In this document: positions 1 through 7,410 of the stretch, piece by piece | How the letters are laid out: each line of letters begins with the position of its first letter | Numbering within the stretch: the stretch's first letter is position 1 | From: Bacteroidales bacterium | GTDB taxonomy: Bacteria; Bacteroidota; Bacteroidia; Bacteroidales; UBA932 | Direction of reading: 5' to 3' | DNA length: 63,165 bases | Assembly: GCA_004552615.1 (NCBI GenBank) | Contig: SFNZ01000004.1 | Span: 1 to 63,165 of the forward strand | Position numbers and translations under genes: made by a program | The notes under the pieces: model-generated | Database searches by the model: none | Told to the model about the DNA's origin: nothing | What the model saw: only the letters and a program-made list of their open reading frames with translations

Positions 1-438
1 GCTAATCTTGGTGTTGATGCCGTTTACTGAAGACTGGAGTCCGGAGATAGCTGTGTTAATCTCTGTAACCTTAGCATTGAACTGGTCGGTCAAAGTCTTG
101 ATCTGGTTCTCAATGGAAGTCTTAAGATTTGTGTCTGCTGCCTTATAAGCTTCCTCAAGAGCCTTGATGTCAGCATCGTGCTTTGACTCGAGGGCACTCA
201 GGGACGACTGAAGCGCCGCAATTGCCGACTCGGCCTTGGACTGGGCGTCCTGAAGGGCAGAGACGGTGCTTGTCAGGGATGCAACCTGCTCCTCTACTGT
301 CTTCAGTTTACCAGTCTCGAGTTTATCGATGCGGTCGTTGATCGCCTCGATATCCTCGTCGTAGTCCGTACACCCTGTGTACGCCAATGTTGCGCCTGCT
401 AAGACGAACATTGAAACCATTCTAAAGAATTTTTTCAT
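1..438 (-). CDS. coiled-coil surface lipoprotein, N-terminal part (cut by window edge)
   Basis: Reading the minus strand from ATG at 438 gives 146 codons with no stop, so the C-terminus lies outside the window. The first 23 residues are a lipoprotein signal (MKKFFRMVSM start, hydrophobic core, Cys at residue 23 after Ala-Tyr-Thr-Gly), followed by an acidic stretch DYDEDIEAI, as in exported Bacteroidales lipoproteins. From about residue 28 on the chain is heptad-rich (Leu/Ile/Val spaced by Ser, Ala, Glu, Lys), predicting a long coiled coil. This N-terminal architecture resembles Bacteroidales proteins annotated as 'PL29 family lyase N-terminal domain'. The function cannot be deduced without the C-terminal part. 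Confidence 0.8.
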   Translation of the reverse strand, partial: MKKFFRMVSMFVLAGATLAYTGCTDYDEDIEAINDRIDKLETGKLKTVEEQVASLTSTVSALQDAQSKAESAIAALQSSLSALESKHDADIKALEEAYKAADTNLKTSIENQIKTLTDQFNAKVTEINTAISGLQSSVNGINTKIS

Positions 439-983
439 AAAGGATAATGGATTAAAAATAGTTAAACTTATCACTCTTGGTAACATCCATTACCCTTCGT
501 TTTCCCGCTTTGGCGTGCCTGCACGGCGGTTTTTCGACCCTCTCCCGAAACTCCTTTCATGCGATTTGCATGCAGCGTGCCCGGCTCCTTTTTCTGACAT
601 TGAGATTCTTTATTGCTTCGCGCAAAACACCTGACACATCAAAATGCCCTCTGTGGCTTGTTGCGGCCTTTCCGGTGTCAGGTCCCGGCAATTTTCCGAC
701 ACTTGACACCAGGATCTTGCACAGGATGCCTGTATCAAGCTTCACGGTGTCAGGTGTTTTGCGCGAAGGCGATTGTCATCACGAGCGGCGCATGCGGTGC
801 GTAGGCGAGGAATCTCTCTACTTGCTTCGTTTGGCCGGCTCGGCACTTGGTGCGTGGCTCGATGCCGGTGGCGGTACAAATTGCGGCTCATCAGTATTAA
901 ATTCTCTGTTTGTGAGACTGCCCGGATAGAAATATCGGAAGAACTTTGTATATTTACGGCAGTTGCCACCAGAGGCGATTGAA
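439..983. other. gene-poor stretch upstream of the transposase
   Basis: I find no convincing gene here. Overlapping short ORFs exist on both strands but have no recognisable motifs and run through the palindromic repeat at 616-768. The 769-960 part is GC-rich and featureless to my reading. It is probably the left flank of the inserted element rather than coding sequence. Confidence 0.5.
616..768. repeat. 153-bp palindromic (REP-like) repeat, copy 1
   Basis: The ends at 616-637 and 747-768 are a perfect 22-base inverted repeat containing the core AAAACACCTGACAC. Nested inside, 674-683 and 701-710 form a second hairpin built from the same GGTGTCA / TGACACC words. A 153-bp copy in the same orientation with the same ends lies at 2053-2205. 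The two copies flank the Y1-type transposase gene at 984-1946. The layout matches bacterial REP hairpins around their RAYT transposase, or a pair of miniature elements. Confidence 0.85.
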
Positions 984-1946
984 ATGACTATGTTGGACAG
1001 TGACAAATTCAGGGCAGAAATCTCTGCCGACCTTGGCTTCGACAGGCCATATATCAAAGGACAGACTATTTCCGTCAATAACTGCTGGCATTTCTATACC
1101 GCAGGAGAATCTGTTGATGCGATGTTCTTTGACACTGACGATTTCCGGAACGGCATGAACAGGGTGTATTCCACTGCGTTGAAATACAAGATCCTGATTC
1201 TGGCATTCGTGCTTATGGACACGCACGTCCACTTCGTTTTGTATGGCGAGTTCGGGGAATGTAATGCTTTCCTGCACGAATACATGAGGAGGTCTTCGCA
1301 GTATTTGGCCGGGAAATATTCTTTGCAGAGAAAACTGGGCAATGTGGAAATCAGTCATCAATGCATAGATGATGACAGATATCTTATGACAGCAATCTGC
1401 TATACCATAAAGAATCCCATTACCGCCGGACTCAGGTACAATGTCCAGGATTACCCTTGGTCGAGCGGGCCTCTATATTTCAGAGTTTCCGATAGCTGGG
1501 CGTCGCCAAGATGGATGTCCGGGATGGACAATACGATTGACGGAGAAAGATTGAAAAGGAAACTGATACGTACCAGGGCCAATTTCGATAAGCAACTTCC
1601 TATGATTTTCGGAATCATCTTCCCGGGGGAATATGTTGCAGTCAAGATTGTGGAGCAACTGTTCGGGAACCATCGTCGTTTCAATTATTTTATGTGTGTT
1701 GCAAAAGATTCCGATATCGAAAACAGGGGCGGGTCAGTAACTCATCTTACCATTCCCATCCAGGAAATGCGGGAGTACCGTGACACGCTATGCATGGAAC
1801 TATTCGGCAAGATTGGTTTGAGAAGTCTGGATACCACGCGGAGAGTCAGGCTGGCAAGAGCCCTGAAGAGTCGGTACAACAGTTCCACGAAACAGATTGC
1901 GCGGCTTTGCGGCCTGGCGTACGAGGAACTCAATGATCTTCTTTGA
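984..1946 (+). CDS. REP-associated tyrosine transposase (Y1/HUH superfamily)
   Basis: The 320-residue protein belongs to the IS200-like Y1 transposase superfamily, RAYT branch, which nicks single-stranded hairpin DNA through a catalytic tyrosine. The HUH metal-binding motif is seen as MDTHVHFVLYG (His 81 and 83). About 70 residues later comes the RAYT signature, here CYTIKNPITAGLRYNVQDYP followed by WSS; the Tyr of CYTIKNP is the best candidate nucleophile. The C-terminal ~50 residues (STKQIARLCGL region) look like a helix-turn-helix. I chose ATG 984; an in-frame TTG at 963 and an ATG at 990 are alternatives. The gene sits between two 153-bp palindromic repeats that are plausible substrates. 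No second ORF (TnpB or other accessory) accompanies it. Confidence 0.85.
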   Translation: MTMLDSDKFRAEISADLGFDRPYIKGQTISVNNCWHFYTAGESVDAMFFDTDDFRNGMNRVYSTALKYKILILAFVLMDTHVHFVLYGEFGECNAFLHEYMRRSSQYLAGKYSLQRKLGNVEISHQCIDDDRYLMTAICYTIKNPITAGLRYNVQDYPWSSGPLYFRVSDSWASPRWMSGMDNTIDGERLKRKLIRTRANFDKQLPMIFGIIFPGEYVAVKIVEQLFGNHRRFNYFMCVAKDSDIENRGGSVTHLTIPIQEMREYRDTLCMELFGKIGLRSLDTTRRVRLARALKSRYNSSTKQIARLCGLAYEELNDLL

Positions 1947-1948
1947 GC

Positions 1949-2052
1949 CTTCCTGATTACGTGATAATGGGCCTTCGTGATTACGAACCTTTGCGCTTAC
2001 GATTCTTCGTGCTTACGCTCCGTCGCTCTTATGATTCTTCGCGCTTACAATC
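1949..2052. repeat. degenerate 16-bp tandem repeat array
   Basis: Five consecutive 16-base units (1973-1988, 1989-2004, 2005-2020, 2021-2036, 2037-2052) follow the pattern CTTCGTGCTTACGATT with one to a few substitutions. An isolated unit lies at 1949-1964. The array begins right after the transposase stop codon and ends exactly where the second palindromic repeat starts; that repeat also begins with CTTCGCGC. The array may therefore have grown out of the repeat terminus. Confidence 0.7.
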
Positions 2053-2205
2053 CTTCGCGCAAAACACCTGACACCTCAAAATGCCCTCTGTGGCTTGTTG
2101 CGGCCTTCTCGGTGTCAGGTCCCGGCAATTTGCCGACACTTGACACCAGGATCTTGCACAGGATGCCTGTATCAAGCTTTCTGGTGTCAAGTGTTTTGCA
2201 CGAAG
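2053..2205. repeat. 153-bp palindromic (REP-like) repeat, copy 2
   Basis: This is a direct-orientation copy of 616-768 with identical length and strong identity throughout. The left arm (2053-2074) is identical to copy 1. The right arm (2184-2205) differs at two of 22 positions, so its terminal stem is slightly imperfect. Together the two copies bracket the transposase gene. Confidence 0.85.
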
Positions 2206-2223
2206 GCCGGGGACGTTTCTCTT

Positions 2224-2287
2224 CTCCTTGCCGGAGGGGCGAGATTAGCCACACTGGTGTGTACCTCTTCTCTGCCCGATGCTGCGC
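2224..2287. repeat. short repeat words upstream of the Fic gene
   Basis: Three words found here recur downstream of the Fic gene in the opposite order but on the same strand: a 17-mer CTCCTTGCCGGAGGGGC (2224-2240; again 3623-3639), GGGCGAGATTA (2237-2247; again 3585-3595), and a 20-mer beginning TTCTCTGCCCGATG (2268-2287; again 3552-3571). They look like remnants of one repeat family flanking the gene. Confidence 0.65.
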
Positions 2288-2329
2288 GGTGGCTTGCACT
2301 GCTACTATTTACACTGAACGGAGGTTGTG

Positions 2330-2366
2330 CGGGCAATAATCCGCATATTTTGCGGTTTATTGCCCG
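2330..2366. promoter_or_regulatory. inverted repeat upstream of the Fic promoter
   Basis: CGGGCAATAA (2330-2339) pairs with TTATTGCCCG (2357-2366), and the loop adds CCGCA/TGCGG, giving about 15 pairs with one mismatch. It ends nine bases before the predicted -7 box of the Fic gene, so it could be an operator for a dimeric repressor or an RNA hairpin of an upstream transcript. Confidence 0.5.
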
Positions 2367-2374
2367 AAAACGAT

Positions 2375-2382
2375 TATATTTG
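2375..2382 (+). promoter_or_regulatory. -7 promoter box for the Fic gene
   Basis: TATATTTG matches the Bacteroidota -7 consensus TAnnTTTG and lies 18 bases before the ATG at 2401. A TTTG at 2349-2352 is the nearest -33 candidate, with a spacing somewhat longer than the ideal 19. Confidence 0.55.
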
Positions 2383-2400
2383 CAGAAATAATAATGTGTT

Positions 2401-3534
2401 ATGTACATTTATCAGACAGATAATTGGCCTCGCTTTACTTGGGATCGCGACCTGGTTGGAGGCAAGCTTGCAAAGGTAAACAAGGAAGCAGGATTCCTTG
2501 AGGGCCGTCTGGCTGCAATCGGATTTGATGCCATGCAGCATGCTGCTGTGGAGGCCTTGACTCATGATATCGTATCATCTTCGGAGATTGAGGGGGTGGT
2601 TCTCAATTCAGACCAGGTGCGCTCATCTGTGGCCAGAAGAATGGGCGTACATATAACAGGGGAGGTCGAGCCTTCTCGTTATGTGGAGGGCGTCGTCGAG
2701 ATGATGCTTGACGCAACTGTCAAGTTCGCAGATCCTCTGACTGCTGACCGCCTGTTCGGCTGGCACAACTGCCTCTTTCCGACAGGGAGAAGTGGCATGG
2801 AGGTGATTGATGTGGGCAAGTACCGCAGCTGTCCTATGAAGGTGGTGTCCGGAACGATGGATCGCGAGAAGATTCATTATGCTGCGCCGGAGGCCGATCT
2901 GGTTCCTGCAGAGATGGGCCGGTTCCTGACCTGGTTCAATGCCGATACCACGCCGAAGGACTACGTGAAGTCCGCCATAGCACATTTCTGGTTCGTTTGT
3001 ATCCACCCCTTTGATGACGGCAACGGACGTATAGGTCGCGCAATTGCAGACATGGCACTCAGCCAGGCCGACAACTCCACGATGCGCTACTTCAGTATGT
3101 CCCGCCAAATAAACAAGGAGAAGACGAAATACTACGACATCCTGGAGAAGAGCCAGAAAGGCTCCTGCGACCTCACGCTCTGGGTGGACTGGTATTTGGA
3201 TTGTATGCTGCACGCTATCGGAAATGCTGACGATATGCTCTCTTCTATTCTGAACAAGTCAGTTTTCTGGCAAACCAACTCGCAGGTTGTCATGAATGAG
3301 AGACAGAACAAGGTGCTGAACATCTACCTTGACGGTTATATCGGCAAACTCACGGTCAAGAATTGGGCGAAGCACGCGAAAGTTTCCGTGGATACAGCCG
3401 AGAGGGACGTCAAATATCTCGTTGGAAATGGCATCCTCGTTCCTCAGGATGGCAAGCAAAGGAACGTTGTTTATGGCATCCAGATATCAAAGGGTAACGT
3501 GTATGTGCCCGGATTGTCTGAGGAAGAGATATGA
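2401..3534 (+). CDS. Fic domain protein AMPylase with N-terminal inhibitory motif
   Basis: The 377-residue protein transfers AMP (or another nucleotide moiety) from a nucleotide to target proteins. Domain order: DUF4172-like N-terminus (residues ~1-80, IYQTDNWPRFTWD); the inhibitory helix motif S/TxxxE(G/N) seen as SSEIEG at residues 60-65; the Fic core with catalytic loop HPFDDGNGRIGR from His201; and a C-terminal winged-helix-like region (~300-370, VKNWAKHAKVSVDTAERDV). The catalytic His, acidic Asp and anion-binding GNGR are all present, and Glu64 should compete with the ATP gamma-phosphate, so this is a class II self-inhibited Fic enzyme. It stands alone between repeats, without an antitoxin gene. 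Targets cannot be inferred; proteins of this layout are common in Bacteroidales accessory regions. Confidence 0.93.
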   Translation: MYIYQTDNWPRFTWDRDLVGGKLAKVNKEAGFLEGRLAAIGFDAMQHAAVEALTHDIVSSSEIEGVVLNSDQVRSSVARRMGVHITGEVEPSRYVEGVVEMMLDATVKFADPLTADRLFGWHNCLFPTGRSGMEVIDVGKYRSCPMKVVSGTMDREKIHYAAPEADLVPAEMGRFLTWFNADTTPKDYVKSAIAHFWFVCIHPFDDGNGRIGRAIADMALSQADNSTMRYFSMSRQINKEKTKYYDILEKSQKGSCDLTLWVDWYLDCMLHAIGNADDMLSSILNKSVFWQTNSQVVMNERQNKVLNIYLDGYIGKLTVKNWAKHAKVSVDTAERDVKYLVGNGILVPQDGKQRNVVYGIQISKGNVYVPGLSEEEI

Positions 3535-3551
3535 TTGGAATTATGGAACTT

Positions 3552-3639
3552 TTCTCTGCCCGATGCTGCGCATTAGCTTGCCTTGGGCGAGATTAAGTCC
3601 GCAGGGGCGGACTTTTTCTCTGCTCCTTGCCGGAGGGGC
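3552..3639. repeat. short repeat words downstream of the Fic gene
   Basis: Same-strand copies of the words at 2224-2287, in reversed order: the 20-mer at 3552-3571, GGGCGAGATTA at 3585-3595, and the 17-mer at 3623-3639. With the upstream set they bracket the Fic gene. Confidence 0.65.
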
Positions 3640-3652
3640 CCTTGCGACGAAG

Positions 3653-3767
3653 GTGAAGCCCAAAAAGCCGGAGGCTTTTTCGGGCTTTTCTGATTTCAGG
3701 CCTTGCGGAAGCGGGCTTCCGGCGGCCTGGAATCAGAAAAGCCCGGCGCTGGCGCGCTGGGCTTCAC
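3653..3767. repeat. 115-bp branched palindrome beside tRNA-Ser
   Basis: The outer arms GTGAAGCCCA (3653-3662) and TGGGCTTCAC (3758-3767) pair perfectly. Inside, 3681-3702 and 3724-3745 form a 22-base inverted repeat with one mismatch. Three smaller hairpins decorate it: AAAAAGCC/GGCTTTTT (3662-3680), GGAAGC-GGG-CTTCC around 3707-3720, and a GCGC-rich one near 3743-3757. It starts seven bases beyond the tRNA 3' end. A terminator alone would not need this much structure; a mobile miniature element or att-like remnant fits better. Confidence 0.75.
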
Positions 3768-3773
3768 TTGTTG

Positions 3774-3861
3774 CGGAGAGAGCGAGATTCGAACTCGCGA
3801 TACCCTTTAGGAGTATACACGCTTTCCAGGCGTGCCTCTTAAGCCACTCGAGCATCTCTCC
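3774..3861 (-). tRNA. tRNA-Ser (GGA)
   Basis: On the minus strand the 88-nt sequence folds as a class II tRNA: 7-bp acceptor GGAGAGA/TCTCTCC, D-arm with GAGTGGCTTAAGAGG, anticodon stem CACGC/GCGTG around loop CTGGAAA (anticodon GGA), a long variable arm (TATACTCC to GGGTATC) typical of serine, and T-arm GCGAGTTCGAATCTCGC. The discriminator base is G and CCA is not encoded. It forms the right boundary of the accessory island. Confidence 0.95.
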
Positions 3862-3887
3862 TTGGCCGGAAAACCGGAATGAGGATG

Positions 3888-3917
3888 CAAATATACAAAA
3901 AAACTTTGGATTACAAT
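3888..3917 (-). promoter_or_regulatory. tRNA-Ser promoter
   Basis: The minus strand reads TATATTTG at 3895-3888, a full match to TAnnTTTG, with ATTG at 3917-3914 as a -33 element 18 bases upstream. The -33 element lies just inside the 3' end of the aldo/keto reductase gene. Confidence 0.6.
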
Positions 3918-5185
3918 GTTTCCCGGCGGAGTTTTTCGATATATGTGGCAATGCGGTGGAGTTCATGAGGAATCTGGATACTCTGGGGGCAATGCGGTTC
4001 GCACTGGCCGCAGCCGATGCAGTGGTCCGCCTGCCGCACGGTCTCCACGGCACGGTCATAGCCGACCAGATATGCACGTTTCAGACGGCGGAACTCCTCC
4101 TGCTCCCTGCTCTGGGCGATGGTCCCTTCATTTACGCAAGTATTGTAATGCTTGAAGATACCCGGAATGTCAATCCCGTAAGGACACGGCATGCAATATT
4201 TGCAGTCCGTACACCCCACTACAGGGTAGTCCGACATCAGCCCGGCAATCTCCTTGAGCAGCTCTATCTCCTTATCCGTCAATGGCTTGAAGTGACTGTA
4301 AGTCTCCACGTTCTCGATGAGAGGATCCATTGACGACATTCCGCTAAGCACGGTCAGCACCCTCGGGTATGAACCGGCGAACCTGAACGCCCACGATGCC
4401 ACGGACATCTCCGGCTCACGCTCTTTCAGCATTGCCGCCAGGTTCTCAGGCAGCGAGGCCAGACGCCCGCCGAGAAGCGGTTCCATCACAGTTACAGGAA
4501 TCTCCCTCTTGTCCAGCTCCTCATAAAGATAGTCCGCATTCACATTGCGCGGAACCTTCGCATGCTGCCAGTCCATATAGTTCATCTCTATCTGCACGAA
4601 ATCCCATCCTGCCTCGCGTTCCTTCAGCATGAAGTCCATCATCCCGTTGTCCACGTAACGCTCCTCGAATGCCTTCACTCCGCCACTTCCGATGGCATGC
4701 AGAAGATAATAGTCGAAATAATCCGTCCTCAACTGCTCCATCGAGTCCCTGTAGATTTTCAGCGAAGCCTCTGCAGTCCAGACATTGAAATTCGACATCT
4801 TCGTCGCGATATAATAGCTGTTCCTCGGATAACGGCTCAGCGCCTCGCCTGCAGCGGCCTCCGACTGTCCCTGGAGATATGCCGGGGAAGTGTCATAATA
4901 ATTCACACCGTGGCTGTACGCATAATCCACCATCTCGTTAACCGCCTCCTGGTCAATCACATCCTTCCCGTCAGGACCCTTGACCATAGGCCACCTCATG
5001 CAGCCGTACCCGAGAAGCGAAACCTTGCCCCCGTCGGGAGCCGTCCTGACTTCCATCTGTCCCGGACCCTTGTCCCCGTCCTTGTTTCCGGAAGACGAAC
5101 AACCGGTCAATGATGCCGCCCCTGCTCCCACGAGCCCTGCCCCTGCGGTCTTGAGAAAATCACGTCTGTTTATATTCTTGCTCAT
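3911..5185 (-). CDS. exported aldo/keto reductase with C-terminal 4Fe-4S domain (internal deletion)
   Basis: The 424-residue protein starts with a twin-arginine-like signal (INRRDFLKTAG) and a lipobox ending at Cys29 (SLTGC), so it is probably a membrane-anchored lipoprotein. Residues ~45-310 are the aldo/keto reductase barrel (GYGCMRWP, NYYDTSPAY, DYYLLHA, LGGRLASL). The C-terminus carries two ferredoxin-like clusters, CTDCKYCMPCPYG and CIGCGQCEPHCP. Its partner is the membrane ferredoxin gene 14 bases upstream, suggesting electron transfer between the two; the substrate is unknown. Oddity: after LKEREAG the chain jumps straight to WDFVQIEMNY. Homologs as I recall them carry about 25 residues here (the RIRNLGFSFHG segment), so part of the active-site barrel is missing. 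Confidence 0.9.
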   Translation of the reverse strand: MSKNINRRDFLKTAGAGLVGAGAASLTGCSSSGNKDGDKGPGQMEVRTAPDGGKVSLLGYGCMRWPMVKGPDGKDVIDQEAVNEMVDYAYSHGVNYYDTSPAYLQGQSEAAAGEALSRYPRNSYYIATKMSNFNVWTAEASLKIYRDSMEQLRTDYFDYYLLHAIGSGGVKAFEERYVDNGMMDFMLKEREAGWDFVQIEMNYMDWQHAKVPRNVNADYLYEELDKREIPVTVMEPLLGGRLASLPENLAAMLKEREPEMSVASWAFRFAGSYPRVLTVLSGMSSMDPLIENVETYSHFKPLTDKEIELLKEIAGLMSDYPVVGCTDCKYCMPCPYGIDIPGIFKHYNTCVNEGTIAQSREQEEFRRLKRAYLVGYDRAVETVRQADHCIGCGQCEPHCPQSIQIPHELHRIATYIEKLRRETL

Positions 5186-5199
5186 AGTCGTATCCGAAT

Positions 5200-6693
5200 T
5201 TACCTGTTGTCAATATGCTCGATTCTCCCGTTCACGTGAATGGCGCTGTAAGGCCTTGAAGGACAGAGATATTCGCATGCTCCGCAACCAATGCACCTGT
5301 CTTCCATGACTGTAGGGATACGGAGGGAATCCTTGTCCTCCGGGTCCTTGTGTACCATGCTGATGGCCCCTGCAGGGCAATGCCTTGCACAGTTCCCGCA
5401 GCTCACTCCGTCGCGGTTTACCACGCACAGGTCATAGTCCACGGAAGCCGTTCCGACATGGATTGCGGTCTTCTCCTCCGGCGTGATTTCCAGGATTGCC
5501 CCTGCCGGGCACACCTCGGAGCATTTGGTACATTCCGGCCTGCACCATCCCTTCTCGTATGACATCTCCGGCTGCATCAGTCTTTCCAATGACGACGACG
5601 GCCTTAGGACGTCATTCGGGCATTGTGACACACATAGCTGGCAAGCGGTGCAATGCTGGTGGAAATGCTTGAGGCTCACCGCACCTGCAGGAACCAACGG
5701 CTGAGTACGCTCCGGCGCCTTTTTCCCGGTCACCGCCGCATATCCTCCGTCCACCTTCTTCTCCTGGGCCTTGACGGCCAATCCCGTGGCGGCTATCACT
5801 CCGGACACGAGGAAGGCCCTTCTCCCGGCATCATTGCCCCCGTCCGGGGAAGCCTTTTTGCTGCCGCATTTCCATACAGGTTTGTAGTGCATCGCCCCGA
5901 ACTTGCAGGAATCAATGCAGTCGAAGCAGTCCACGCAGCGGCTGTAGTCCACCGAGTGATTTTCAATGTCAATGCACGAAGCCTTGCACTTGTGCTCGCA
6001 GAGATGGCAGTCCTTGCACTTCGACGAATCGATTACCGGGCGGAAAATCGCGAACCTCGAGAAGAAACTCAGGACGGTTCCCACAGGGCATATAGTATTG
6101 CAGTACGTCCTTCCGTTCTTCCAGGCGAGGACGAATATCAGCACAAGTGTGGCGGCAGCTATGATGAAAGTAGGCAGGCTCCTGATCCATACTTCCTTAT
6201 GAGCGAATCCATAACCTCCGGCCTTCTCTGAAATCAGGGCTCCGAGATTGTTCCCCCAATCCCAGACCGGGGCGAAAATGTTCTGCACGATTCTGCCGTA
6301 TGAACTGTACGGAGCCAGAAGAGAAGCAATCACATTGACCCCTGCGACAAGCGCAATGATGAAGACAACGAGCAATCCGTAACGGAGCCATTTCTTCTCG
6401 CCTGACTTGCGGAACCTCGCAGACTTGCCTTTCCTCCGGCCGCTCAACCACGAAATCCCGTCCTGGAACACTCCCAGCGGGCATATTACTGAGCAATAGA
6501 GCCTTCCGAACAGCAGCGTGAGCAGAAGCAGGACGATGACGACGCCGAAGTTCAGCGCCAATACCGCCGGCAGGAACTGGATTTTGGCCATCCATCCGGC
6601 CCAATGTGTCATGAACCCGGAGAAATCCAGGAAGAGCAGGGTGCATAGAACGAATGCAACCGCTGCCAGGACGATTCTGATTTTTCTTAGCAT
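5200..6693 (-). CDS. membrane-bound polyferredoxin (NapH/CcoG-like 4Fe-4S protein)
   Basis: The 497-residue protein begins with about five transmembrane helices (first at residues ~4-26, another at ~40-63). It carries the paired motifs YCSVICPLG and YCNTICPVG of the NapH/YccM family. These are followed by cytoplasmic-type clusters CKDCHLCEHKC and CVDCFDCIDSC, then a second hydrophobic stretch preceded by GRRAFLVSG. At least four more Cys groups follow (CTACQLCVSQCP, CTKCSEVCP, CGNCARHCP, CIGCGACEYLCP). The design suggests electron transfer across the inner membrane to the adjacent exported aldo/keto reductase, with which it shares an operon. Redox partner and direction are inference. Confidence 0.88.
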   Translation of the reverse strand: MLRKIRIVLAAVAFVLCTLLFLDFSGFMTHWAGWMAKIQFLPAVLALNFGVVIVLLLLTLLFGRLYCSVICPLGVFQDGISWLSGRRKGKSARFRKSGEKKWLRYGLLVVFIIALVAGVNVIASLLAPYSSYGRIVQNIFAPVWDWGNNLGALISEKAGGYGFAHKEVWIRSLPTFIIAAATLVLIFVLAWKNGRTYCNTICPVGTVLSFFSRFAIFRPVIDSSKCKDCHLCEHKCKASCIDIENHSVDYSRCVDCFDCIDSCKFGAMHYKPVWKCGSKKASPDGGNDAGRRAFLVSGVIAATGLAVKAQEKKVDGGYAAVTGKKAPERTQPLVPAGAVSLKHFHQHCTACQLCVSQCPNDVLRPSSSLERLMQPEMSYEKGWCRPECTKCSEVCPAGAILEITPEEKTAIHVGTASVDYDLCVVNRDGVSCGNCARHCPAGAISMVHKDPEDKDSLRIPTVMEDRCIGCGACEYLCPSRPYSAIHVNGRIEHIDNR

Positions 6694-6713
6694 AGGTGCG
6701 AGTCTTGTTTACG

Positions 6714-6721
6714 CAAATATA
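6714..6721 (-). promoter_or_regulatory. -7 box for the polyferredoxin/reductase operon
   Basis: The minus strand reads TATATTTG, a full TAnnTTTG match, 20 bases upstream of the ATG at 6693. The -33 region is AT-rich without a clear TTTG. Confidence 0.5.
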
Positions 6722-6740
6722 ATGAAAATTACTCAGCTTT

Positions 6741-7406
6741 TCAGTCCAGGATTACCAGGGCAACGGACGGATGACTGAACTCCAGTTCCACGGTGTCGTC
6801 GTCAGCCCTGTTCAGGGTGGCCTTCCACCAATTGTCGAATACCACGCCATCGGTAGGCCAATGTAGGCCTTTCGATTTGATAGTCAATGAATTGTCCGGA
6901 GAGAATACCGATATTGCCCTGCCTTTTCCCACGGTCAGGGAACAACTTCCCGTCACCGCGAAAGCCGTGCTGAAGTCGGAAACAATCTCCACGCTGATTC
7001 CGTTCCGCCCTGCCGCTTCAAGTTCCTTCGCATATTCCATCAGGAGAGACAGGTTTCCTATCGTATGCGCCTCCCTCCTGCCGGTGGCCCCGAGAATGTG
7101 GATGGTGTCCACCTCCGGGAAATGCTCGAGTATGTAATGGAATGCCTTTGTCTGGTCATTGGTCTCCTGCTCCGGGATGTGCACGACGATGTCCCGGTAC
7201 GCCTCCCTGAGCTTCACGGACAGGGAATCCATGTCCCCGATTATCGCGTCGGGCCTCTTCTCCGGATTGCCGGACTTGGCGCAGAAACGCAGATATGGGC
7301 GCAGGGCCCCGTCACAGCAGACGACCCGGTCAGCCGCCTTCAGAAGATACTGAGGATATTCCTTCCGCGGGAAATCCCCGTTGCCGATAATCACCGCAGT
7401 CGCCAT
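6741..7406 (-). CDS. thiN: thiamine pyrophosphokinase
   Basis: The 221-residue enzyme transfers pyrophosphate from ATP to thiamine, giving thiamine diphosphate. The family motifs are in order: VVCCDGALRPYL (N-terminal nucleotide site), DAIIGDMDSL (catalytic acidic GDMDS), QETNDQTKAFHYIL, and GATGRREAHTIGNLSLL. The C-terminal beta-domain (ISVFSPDNSLTIKSKGLHWP) is the thiamine-binding part. Length agrees with Bacteroidota homologs. It is co-directional with and five bases from the methyltransferase gene upstream, in what looks like one transcript from 10145 to 6741. Confidence 0.93.
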   Translation of the reverse strand: MATAVIIGNGDFPRKEYPQYLLKAADRVVCCDGALRPYLRFCAKSGNPEKRPDAIIGDMDSLSVKLREAYRDIVVHIPEQETNDQTKAFHYILEHFPEVDTIHILGATGRREAHTIGNLSLLMEYAKELEAAGRNGISVEIVSDFSTAFAVTGSCSLTVGKGRAISVFSPDNSLTIKSKGLHWPTDGVVFDNWWKATLNRADDDTVELEFSHPSVALVILD

Positions 7407-7410
7407 TTCA

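Noticed and set aside
439..983. Several overlapping ORFs of 60-150 codons
   Set aside because: They traverse the palindromic repeat; the similar frames at 1977-2339 are produced by the second repeat copy. They are repeat-derived, not genes.
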